Shown here: positions 24,687-31,142 of the stretch, in pieces
How positions within the stretch are numbered: the first letter of the stretch is position 1
How the letters are laid out: every line of letters starts with the position of its first letter
NCBI GenBank assembly: GCA_028279425.1
Contig: JANQNV010000052.1
Location: forward strand, 1-34,596
Origin: Longimicrobiales bacterium
GTDB taxonomy: Bacteria > Gemmatimonadota > Gemmatimonadetes > Longimicrobiales > Gaopeijiaceae
Direction: 5' to 3'
Length of the DNA stretch: 34,596 nt
Program-made: the position numbers and the translations under genes
The notes under the pieces: generated by a model
Seen by the model: only the letters and a program-made list of their open reading frames with translations
The model's database searches: none
Told to the model about the DNA's origin: nothing

Positions 24687-25121
24687 ATGAAGCAGAACGG
24701 CCGTTTCATGGTGGGTCTCGTAGGTGTAGCCGCCGTCGTGACGTACCTCGTCTGGACCGGGGTGAGCGACACGATGGTCTACTACATGACGCCCACCGAA
24801 CTCATATCCAGGATCGAGGCCGACCCGACGTTCCGCGACGTCGGTGTGAAGGTCAGCGGCCGCCTCGTGCCGGAGACGCATGTCAGCACTCCCGGCACCG
24901 TCGAGCACCGGTTCGTGGTCCACGACATCGAAGACGAGAGCGTCACCTTCGATGTGGTCTTCCGCAAGCCGCTTCCCGACACCTTCACCGACTCGCCCGA
25001 CATGATGGTCGACGTCGTGCTCGAGGGTCGCTTCAACGCCGAGGGAGAGTTCGAAGCCACCACGGTGCTCACGAAGTGCGGGAGCCGATACGAAGCGTCA
25101 CCGGAGGAGCTCCGCACGTGA
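24687..25121 (+). CDS. ccmE: cytochrome c maturation heme chaperone CcmE, CxxxY type
   Basis: Periplasmic heme chaperone that binds heme covalently and passes it to CcmF. The 144-residue protein has one N-terminal membrane anchor (FMVGLVGVAAVVTYLVW, about 7-23) and an OB-fold beta domain (VKVSGRLVPETH, HRFVVHDIEDESVTFDVVF, VVLEGRFNAEGEF). The heme-binding motif reads TKCGSRYE, with Cys131 and Tyr135, where classical CcmE has KHDENY. This is the CxxxY form reported for variant System I of some archaea and Desulfovibrio-type bacteria. The C-terminal tail after the motif is short (nine residues). AAAGG precedes the start. The stop overlaps ccmF by four bases. Confidence 0.93.
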   Translation: MKQNGRFMVGLVGVAAVVTYLVWTGVSDTMVYYMTPTELISRIEADPTFRDVGVKVSGRLVPETHVSTPGTVEHRFVVHDIEDESVTFDVVFRKPLPDTFTDSPDMMVDVVLEGRFNAEGEFEATTVLTKCGSRYEASPEELRT

Positions 25122-27184
25122 ACGTCCTGGGCGAACTCGCTCTGTGGATCGCCCTCCCGGTATCCCTCTGGGGTATGGTGTTGGGCTTCGCGGGCGGGAG
25201 AAAGCAGCGCGGTGATCTGACGTTGTCGGCGGAGCGCAGCGTCTTCGCCGTCTTCCTGCTCGTGATCGTCGCGAGTCTGGGCGTCGTCGACACCTTCCTG
25301 AACGACCGATTCGAGTACTGGTACGTCGCGAACTACTCGAGTTTGAGTCTCCCGACGTTCTACAAGGTGTCGGGTCTCTGGGCCGGGCAGCGGGGTTCGC
25401 TGCTCTTCTGGCTCCTTCTTCTGTCGCTGTTCGCCAGCCTCGCCGTCTGGTCGAACCGCAACAAGAATCGCGAGTTCATGCCCTACGTCGCGGGCACGCT
25501 TCTCACGATCACGTCGTTCTTCCTCGTGGTCCTCCTCTTCGCCGACGTCAATCCGTTCGAGAAGCTCGGGTTCACTCCGGCCGATGGAGCGGGTCTGAAT
25601 CCACAGCTCCAGAGCTACTGGATGACGATCCATCCGCCCACGCTGTACCTGGGCTTCACCGCGTTCACGATCCCCTTCGCCTTTGCGGTTGCCGCTCTCC
25701 TGACGGGTCGCCTCGACTCGCGGTGGATCGTCCTGACCCGCAAGTGGACGCTGTTGTCGTGGTTCTTCCTGGCCAACGGGATCATCTTCGGGATGCGGTG
25801 GGCCTACGAAGAACTCGGATGGGGCGGGTACTGGTTCTGGGACCCGGTCGAGAATGCCTCGCTGCTGCCCTGGCTGACCGCCACGGCCTTCCTGCACAGC
25901 ATCCAGATCCAGGAAAACCGGGGGATGCTCAAGATCTGGAACATGGGGCTCGTGATCCTCACGTTCCTGCTCACGATCTTCGCCACCTTCCTCACGCGCT
26001 CGGGCCTCATCGAATCGGTCCACACCTTCGCTCAGGAACTGAAGATCGCCTACATCTTCCTGGGCTTCATGTCGTCGATCCTCATGGTCGGCCTCGTGCT
26101 CGTGCTCTACCGACTGCCGCGACTCAAGAGCGAAAACCAGATCGAGTCGTTCGTCAGTCGCGAGTCGGCCTTCGTCTTCAACAACCTGATCCTGCTGGGT
26201 GCGACCTTCGCGGTCTTGTGGGGCACTCTGTTGCCGTTGATCAGTGAGGGACTCACCGGACAGGAGATTACGGTCGGTCCCCCCTTCTTCAATCGCGTGA
26301 ACCTCCCGATCGGCCTCGCGCTGCTCGCCCTGATGGGAATCGGGCCGGTCATCGCCTGGCGGCGGGCCTCGAAGAAGAACCTCACCCGCAACTTCCTCTG
26401 GCCCCTCGTGGTGGGACTCGTGACCGCCGCGGGTCTGTGGGTGGCGGGTGCTCGCCATGGGATGGCGCTGCTCACCTTCGGCACCTCCGCCTTCGTCATG
26501 ACGATCATCGTGGTCGAGTTCTGGAAGGGCACGCGGGCGCGGGCCCGGATCGAGGGCGAAGGGATCGCGAAGGCCTTCTACCATCTGATCGCGCGGAATC
26601 GCCGCCGGTGGGGTGGATACATCGTGCACGTGGGCACGGTGTTCATCTTCACCGCGTTCGCGGCGGCCCCGTGGTATCAGGAGTTCCTGCAGACGGTCGA
26701 TCCCGGCGAGACCATCGTGGCGGAGTCGCCGCTGGGACACCGCTACGAGCTGACGTACGAGGGGATGTCGACCAACGTCCGCGACCCCGACAAGAACCTC
26801 CAGTGGCAGGCGATCGCCCTCGTGAGCGTGACCCGCGACGGCGAAGACATCGGGACGTTCACCACCGAGAAGCGCCGCTATCTGCGCCCCGAGCAGCAGA
26901 TCATGACCGAGGTCGGGATCAAGTCGTTCCCCCTGGAAGACCTCTACATCATTCTCGCCGATACCGATCTGGAGCGGGTGCTGAGCGGTGACGCCAGTGG
27001 TCAGGCGGTGACCTTCAACGTCATGGTCAAGCCGCTCGTCGGCTGGATCTGGGCCGGCGGGCTCATTCTCACCTTCGGGTGCCTGATCGCCATGTGGCCG
27101 AGCGCGGGGCGTGTCCCGACGCGGGGTACGCAGCGTGGGCGCGCGGGACCGACGGGGGTCGAACCGCTACCGGCGGGAGACTGA
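25118..27184 (+). CDS. ccmF: cytochrome c heme lyase subunit CcmF
   Basis: Integral membrane heme-handling protein that attaches heme from CcmE to apocytochrome c. The 688-residue, many-helix protein carries the tryptophan-rich WWD motif GWGGYWFWDPVEN (about 234-246). It also has four histidines matching those of E. coli CcmF: His172 (TIHPP), His260 (TAFLHS), His302 (ESVHTF) and His504 (YIVHVG). A C-terminal soluble region (about 525-650) lies before the last helix (IWAGGLILTFGCLIAMW). The start is GTG 25118 overlapping the ccmE stop codon, with GGAGGAG upstream. Nothing is missing compared with the family, even though its usual partner CcmH is not encoded nearby. Confidence 0.96.
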   Translation: MNVLGELALWIALPVSLWGMVLGFAGGRKQRGDLTLSAERSVFAVFLLVIVASLGVVDTFLNDRFEYWYVANYSSLSLPTFYKVSGLWAGQRGSLLFWLLLLSLFASLAVWSNRNKNREFMPYVAGTLLTITSFFLVVLLFADVNPFEKLGFTPADGAGLNPQLQSYWMTIHPPTLYLGFTAFTIPFAFAVAALLTGRLDSRWIVLTRKWTLLSWFFLANGIIFGMRWAYEELGWGGYWFWDPVENASLLPWLTATAFLHSIQIQENRGMLKIWNMGLVILTFLLTIFATFLTRSGLIESVHTFAQELKIAYIFLGFMSSILMVGLVLVLYRLPRLKSENQIESFVSRESAFVFNNLILLGATFAVLWGTLLPLISEGLTGQEITVGPPFFNRVNLPIGLALLALMGIGPVIAWRRASKKNLTRNFLWPLVVGLVTAAGLWVAGARHGMALLTFGTSAFVMTIIVVEFWKGTRARARIEGEGIAKAFYHLIARNRRRWGGYIVHVGTVFIFTAFAAAPWYQEFLQTVDPGETIVAESPLGHRYELTYEGMSTNVRDPDKNLQWQAIALVSVTRDGEDIGTFTTEKRRYLRPEQQIMTEVGIKSFPLEDLYIILADTDLERVLSGDASGQAVTFNVMVKPLVGWIWAGGLILTFGCLIAMWPSAGRVPTRGTQRGRAGPTGVEPLPAGD

Positions 27185-27187
27185 GCC

Positions 27188-27619
27188 GTGGCCCTTCTCG
27201 GAGCGCTGATGCTCGTCGCAGCGGTGGTGTTGTTCATCGTCATGCCGGTGGCGAAGGGGCAGCACGCGTCGCTCGAGCGAAAAGATCACGAGGTGACGGA
27301 GTCGGAGGCCCGCCGACGCGTCACCCTGCTCGCTCTGCGCGACGTCGAATACGACTACCACACCGGCAAACTCGACGAGGCCGACTACCTCGCCCTGCGC
27401 AAGGAGTTGTCGGCCGAGGCGTTGGCGGCGCTCGAGGCGGCCGACGCCGACCCCGAGGCTCCGGCGCTCGATCTCGAGGCCGAGATCGCCGCGGTGCGCG
27501 CCGGACTCGAGGCCGGGACGACGTGCGCGTCGTGCGGCCACCGGAACCCGGAGGGCAGCCGCTTCTGCGCGTCGTGCGGCCAGGCCCTCCCTGCGCGAGA
27601 AGCGACGCCGTCTTCGTGA
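27188..27619 (+). CDS. membrane-anchored CcmI-like protein with C-terminal zinc ribbon
   Basis: A 143-residue protein starting at GTG 27188, three bases after ccmF. One N-terminal membrane helix (about 2-22) is followed by basic residues, so the rest probably faces the cytoplasm. Residues 45-80 (LLALRDVEYDYHTGKLDEAD and the following YLALRKEL) resemble the first cytoplasmic helix pair of CcmI. An acidic helical stretch follows (about 80-108). The protein ends in a zinc ribbon with Cys113, Cys116, Cys127 and Cys130 (CASC...CASC). CcmI proper has a second helix and a periplasmic TPR domain; neither is present. Position inside the ccm cluster suggests a role in cytochrome c maturation, perhaps in assembling CcmF or contacting CcmA. 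The stop overlaps ccmA by four bases. Confidence 0.85.
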   Translation: MALLGALMLVAAVVLFIVMPVAKGQHASLERKDHEVTESEARRRVTLLALRDVEYDYHTGKLDEADYLALRKELSAEALAALEAADADPEAPALDLEAEIAAVRAGLEAGTTCASCGHRNPEGSRFCASCGQALPAREATPSS

Positions 27620-28353
27620 GGGCGGCCGACGGCTCCCGGCTCGAAGCCGAGGGGTTGTCTCGGAACTTCGGATCCCACCACGCCGTCGCGTCGGTGTCGT
27701 TCGGCCTCGACGCCGGCGAGGTGCTCACCCTCTTCGGTCCCAACGGGGCGGGGAAGACCACGCTCCTGCGGCTCCTGTCGGGCGCGCTGCGGCCCACCTC
27801 CGGGCTGGTTCGACTGGGAGGCGCCGAACTCGACACGCGCAGCCCTGAGTGGCAGTCCCGCATCGGTGTCCTGTCTCACCAGGGATTCCTCTACGGCCAT
27901 CTCACCGCCCGGGAGAACCTGCGCTTCTACGCCCGCCTCTACGACCTGGACGCGGTCGAGGGGCGGATCGAGACCGGTCTGGAGTCCGTGGGACTCGCGG
28001 CGCGTGGGAACGACGAGGTTCGCACGTACTCCCGGGGCATGCGCCAGCGGCTCGCCCTGGCGCGCACACTCCTCCACGATCCCGACGTCGTCTTGCTCGA
28101 CGAGCCCTACACGGGACTCGACGCGCAGGCCGCAGCGGTCCTGCGCGGCGTCCTCGCCGCCCTTCGGGACGGGCGACGCAGCGTCGTACTCGTGACGCAC
28201 AACCTCACCGAGGGGCTGCAGCTCGCCGACCGCGTCGCCATTCAGGTACGGGGCCGGTGGGTCGTCGATCGGCCGGCGAGCGACTTCGAGCCGGAGCGGA
28301 TGCACGAGGCGTACCGAGCGGCGGTCGAAGCCGAAACCGGGGGAACGTCGTGA
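27616..28353 (+). CDS. ccmA: heme-exporter ABC ATPase CcmA
   Basis: ATPase of the CcmAB(C) complex that drives release of holo-CcmE. The 245-residue ABC protein has Walker A GPNGAGKTT (about 41-49), a Q-loop at VLSHQGFLYGHLTARENL, the signature region TYSRGMRQRLALAR (about 137-150), Walker B VVLLDEP (about 158-164) and the switch His in VTHNL. The signature is YSRGM rather than LSGGQ, as is common in CcmA. The start is GTG 27616, overlapping the zinc-ribbon gene's stop codon; the end overlaps ccmB by four bases (GTGA). Confidence 0.95.
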   Translation: MRAADGSRLEAEGLSRNFGSHHAVASVSFGLDAGEVLTLFGPNGAGKTTLLRLLSGALRPTSGLVRLGGAELDTRSPEWQSRIGVLSHQGFLYGHLTARENLRFYARLYDLDAVEGRIETGLESVGLAARGNDEVRTYSRGMRQRLALARTLLHDPDVVLLDEPYTGLDAQAAAVLRGVLAALRDGRRSVVLVTHNLTEGLQLADRVAIQVRGRWVVDRPASDFEPERMHEAYRAAVEAETGGTS

Positions 28354-29030
28354 GGGGGTATCTGGGTCAGGTGCTCGCCGTGGCGCAGAAGGACCTCGTG
28401 CAGGAGCTTCGGACGCTCCAGCGCGCGGCCACCATGGCGTCGTTTTCGGTGCTCGTCGCCGTGCTGTTCAACTTTTCGATCGACCCCGCGATCGTGCAGA
28501 TCCAGGACATCGCCGCCGGGCTGATCTGGATGACGCTCATCTTCACGGGCGTGATGGGCGTCGGTCGCACCTTCGCTCTCGAGGCCGAGGACGGCGCCTT
28601 CCAGGGAATGCTGCTGAGCCCGATCCCGCGCGACGCCATCTATCTGGGCAAGGTGGTGTCGAACGTCGTCCTCGTAGGGGTCGTGACGGCCCTGACCGTG
28701 GGTGTATTCGGCCTCTTCTTCCAGCTCGACTACGGCACACACCCCTGGGCGCTGACGGTCTGCCTGTCCTGTGGCGTCGTGGGGTTCGTGGCACTCGCGA
28801 CGCTGCTCGGCGCCGTCACCTCCGGCACCCGCCTCGGGGAATCGCTCCTGCCGGTCCTCCTCTTCCCGCTCCTCGTCCCTATGGTAATTTACGGGGTGAG
28901 TGCGACGGGTCGCCTCCTGCAGGGAAGGCCCATCGCCGAGGTCGAGGGGAATATCCGGATTCTCGGGGCCTTCGCCGTCGCCAGCGTCGGAATCGGCGCA
29001 GCGCTGTTTCGACATGTCGTGGAGGACTGA
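28350..29030 (+). CDS. ccmB: heme-exporter permease CcmB
   Basis: Membrane subunit of the CcmAB ABC module. The 226-residue protein has about six transmembrane stretches. The family-typical N-terminal segment AVAQKDLVQELRTLQRAATM precedes the first helix. IWMTLIFTGVMGVGRTFALE and the following EDGAFQGMLLSPI are characteristic. The C-terminal helices include SLLPVLLFPLLVPMVIYGVS. The start is GTG 28350 overlapping ccmA. Exactly three bases separate its stop codon from ccmC. There is no sign of truncation. Confidence 0.94.
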   Translation: MRGYLGQVLAVAQKDLVQELRTLQRAATMASFSVLVAVLFNFSIDPAIVQIQDIAAGLIWMTLIFTGVMGVGRTFALEAEDGAFQGMLLSPIPRDAIYLGKVVSNVVLVGVVTALTVGVFGLFFQLDYGTHPWALTVCLSCGVVGFVALATLLGAVTSGTRLGESLLPVLLFPLLVPMVIYGVSATGRLLQGRPIAEVEGNIRILGAFAVASVGIGAALFRHVVED

Positions 29031-29033
29031 GTC

Positions 29034-29735
29034 ATGAGTCGCGTGCACCCCTCGCCCCGACGCGGGGGTTCGACATTCGCCCTGCTTCTCGCTCTCCTGG
29101 GGTCGGCGCTCTTCGTCGTGCTCCTCTGGATGGTGTTCTTCTGGGTCCCGACCGAGGCGATCCAGGGCGTCGTCCAGCGCATCTTCTACGTGCACGTGCC
29201 CGCGGCCTGGGTCGCCTTCATGGCGTTCGGCATCGTCGCCCTCGCGAGTGTGATGTATCTGTGGCTGAAGGACGACCGCTTCGACCGCCTCGCCGTATCG
29301 GCGGCCGAGGGCGGAATGGTCTTCACCACGGCCGTGCTGCTCACGGGCCCGCTCTGGGGCAAGATCGCGTGGGGAGCCTACTGGGTGTGGGAGCCGCGTC
29401 TCACCTTCACCCTCCTCCTGTGGTTCATCTACCTCGGCTACTTCATGGTGCGACGGGCGACCGAGAACCCCGAAAAGGGGCGGCGATTCGCCGCCGTGGT
29501 CGGGATCGTGGGGGCGCTCGACATCCCGCTGATCCATGTGAGTGTGCTGTGGTTCCGATCGCTGCACCCGCAACCGGTCGTGCTCAACACCGAGGGGCCC
29601 ACCCTGGACGCCGACATGGGGATCACCATCGGGGTCGCCGTGCTCGCGTTCACGGTGCTGTTCTTCGGTTTGATGATGCTGCGGTACCAGGTCGAAAACG
29701 CGCGGGCACGCGTCCAACTCCTCGAGGCTACCTGA
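29034..29735 (+). CDS. ccmC: heme-handling protein CcmC
   Basis: Loads heme onto CcmE in the periplasm. The 233-residue, six-helix protein has the WWD motif (LWGKIAWGAYWVWEPRLT, about 107-124) and two conserved heme-liganding histidines, His54 in YVHVPAAW and His168 in IPLIHVSVLW. The loop between the fifth and sixth helices, starting FRSLHPQPVVLNTEGPTLDA, is also typical. ATG 29034 lies three bases after ccmB. The ccmD-like gene follows after another three bases. The loops contacting CcmE look conventional even though CcmE itself is the Cys type. Confidence 0.95.
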   Translation: MSRVHPSPRRGGSTFALLLALLGSALFVVLLWMVFFWVPTEAIQGVVQRIFYVHVPAAWVAFMAFGIVALASVMYLWLKDDRFDRLAVSAAEGGMVFTTAVLLTGPLWGKIAWGAYWVWEPRLTFTLLLWFIYLGYFMVRRATENPEKGRRFAAVVGIVGALDIPLIHVSVLWFRSLHPQPVVLNTEGPTLDADMGITIGVAVLAFTVLFFGLMMLRYQVENARARVQLLEAT

Positions 29736-29738
29736 CCC

Positions 29739-29969
29739 ATGCTTTCGACCTTCTCGCGAATCATCGTCGCGCTTCTCTGCCTCGCGCTTCCGGCCTCGCC
29801 ACTCGTCGGGCAAGCGGTGACGGAGCTGGGCCGCCAGACCCTTGGGCGCCCCTATTGGCACGTCTTCATCGCCTACGCGATCGTCGTCTTGCTGATCGCG
29901 GGATGGGTGATTTCGATCGCGCGGCGGCTGTCGGCCATCGAGGCTCGTCTGCCCGACGCCGACCGATAG
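29739..29969 (+). CDS. ccmD: CcmD-family small membrane protein
   Basis: A 76-residue protein matching the CcmD pattern: an aromatic residue before one membrane helix, followed by a charged amphipathic tail (YWHVFIAYAIVVLLIAGWVI then SIARRLSAIEARL). CcmD stabilises the CcmABC-CcmE complex. This copy also has an N-terminal hydrophobic stretch (ALLCLALPASPLVGQ, about 11-25) that looks like a cleavable signal peptide or a second helix, which classical short CcmD lacks. It lies three bases after ccmC and three before the threonine aldolase gene. Confidence 0.82.
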   Translation: MLSTFSRIIVALLCLALPASPLVGQAVTELGRQTLGRPYWHVFIAYAIVVLLIAGWVISIARRLSAIEARLPDADR

Positions 29970-29972
29970 CCC

Positions 29973-31028
29973 ATGGCGGACCCCGCAGCCGATCTCGTCG
30001 ACCTTCGCAGCGACACGGTCACGCGGCCGACGGCGGCCATGCGTCGGGCGATGGCAGAGGCCGTGGTGGGAGACGACACGCTCGGAGACGATCCGACCGT
30101 CCAGGCACTCGAGGCCCGCGTTGCGGAGTTGCTCGGGAAGGAGCGCAGCCTGTTCTTCCCCTCGGGGGTGATGGCCAATCAGACCGCCCTCGCCGTTCAG
30201 GCCGCGTGGGGAAGCGAAGTCGTGGTCGAGGGTCAGGCGCACATCTTCCACTTCGAAGAAGGGGCTGCGGCGGCGCTGAAGGGGCTGCAGCTGCGACCGG
30301 TCTCCACCCCGGATGGCGTCCTGCGACCCCGGCATCTCGACGACGCGGTCCGACCTTCGTCCCCGTACCTCCCGCGCACCTCTCTGGTGTGCATCGAGAA
30401 CACCCATCTCGGTTCCGGAGGACGCGTGATCCCACCCGTGGATGTAGCGGCGCTCGCCGATGCCGCTCACGCGCGCGGGATTCCCGTCCACCTCGATGGG
30501 GCCAGACTGTGGCATGCGGTGGCGGCGACCGGGCTCGACGCGACGGTGTTCACGGCTCCGGTCGATACCGTGATGGTGTGTCTCAGCAAGGGCCTCGGTG
30601 CGCCCGTCGGGTCGATGCTCGCGGGGGCCGCGCCGGTGATCGAAGAGGCATGGCGGGTGCGACGTCGGTTCGGGGGCGGGATGCGCCAGTCCGGTATCCT
30701 CGCGGCGGCGGGCCTCCACGCCCTCGAGCATCACCTGCCTCGTCTGGCAGACGACCATGCCAAGGCGACGGCGGTGGCGAGTTGCCTCGACGGGGTTCCA
30801 GGGCTGTCGGCGATCCGGCCCGAGACCAACGTGGTGATCGTCGACGTCGACCTCGATGTGATCGACCCTCTCCGTTTCGTGGATTTTCTGCGAAACCACA
30901 GAATTCTGATGCTCCCGTTCGGCCCGTCCCGCCTGCGCGCCGTGACGCATCAGGACGTCGATTCGTCAGCGCTGGTGCGGCTTTCCGCGGTCGTGGATCT
31001 GTGGTCGACCTCTGGCGCCCACGCCTGA
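29973..31028 (+). CDS. ltaE: low-specificity L-threonine aldolase
   Basis: PLP enzyme splitting L-threonine or L-allo-threonine to glycine and acetaldehyde. The 351-residue protein starts DLRSDTVTRPT (about 10-20) and has VGDDTLGDDPTVQALEARVA (about 32-51), the cofactor-contacting HLDGARLW (Asp175, Arg178) and the Schiff-base Lys206 in CLSKGLGAPVGS. The start is ATG 29973, exactly three bases after the ccmD stop codon, so it is probably on the ccm mRNA, though its job has no evident link to cytochrome c. A sigma-54-like motif begins just past its stop codon and belongs to the next gene. Confidence 0.92.
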   Translation: MADPAADLVDLRSDTVTRPTAAMRRAMAEAVVGDDTLGDDPTVQALEARVAELLGKERSLFFPSGVMANQTALAVQAAWGSEVVVEGQAHIFHFEEGAAAALKGLQLRPVSTPDGVLRPRHLDDAVRPSSPYLPRTSLVCIENTHLGSGGRVIPPVDVAALADAAHARGIPVHLDGARLWHAVAATGLDATVFTAPVDTVMVCLSKGLGAPVGSMLAGAAPVIEEAWRVRRRFGGGMRQSGILAAAGLHALEHHLPRLADDHAKATAVASCLDGVPGLSAIRPETNVVIVDVDLDVIDPLRFVDFLRNHRILMLPFGPSRLRAVTHQDVDSSALVRLSAVVDLWSTSGAHA

Positions 31029-31032
31029 TTCC

Positions 31033-31048
31033 TGGCACAATTCTCGCA
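31033..31048 (+). promoter_or_regulatory. sigma-54-like -24/-12 promoter
   Basis: TGGCACAATTCTCGCA has the -24 element TGGCAC and a -12 element TCGCA at the correct spacing. The invariant GG and GC are ten bases apart in phase, as in TGGCAC-N5-TTGCW, with one T replaced by C. It lies 95 bases upstream of the outer-membrane protein start and just after the ltaE stop codon. No enhancer-binding protein gene is nearby, so this is only a sequence match. Confidence 0.3.
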
Positions 31049-31142
31049 ACAGATGTTTGTGATTCATCGTGAGCGCGTGCGCGCGCGACACCGCGATGAG
31101 CTTTCCATTCCCATCCTTGAAGAGGGACGGAGGATCACCACG

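Noticed and set aside
24782..26740. A 652-codon minus-strand frame across ccmE and ccmF
   Set aside because: Antisense to strongly supported membrane and heme-protein genes; composition is artefactual (E/D/R/H/Q-rich).
28242..30950. A 902-codon minus-strand frame across ccmB, ccmC, ccmD and ltaE
   Set aside because: Shadow of real genes; His/Glu/Arg/Asp-rich with no domain pattern.
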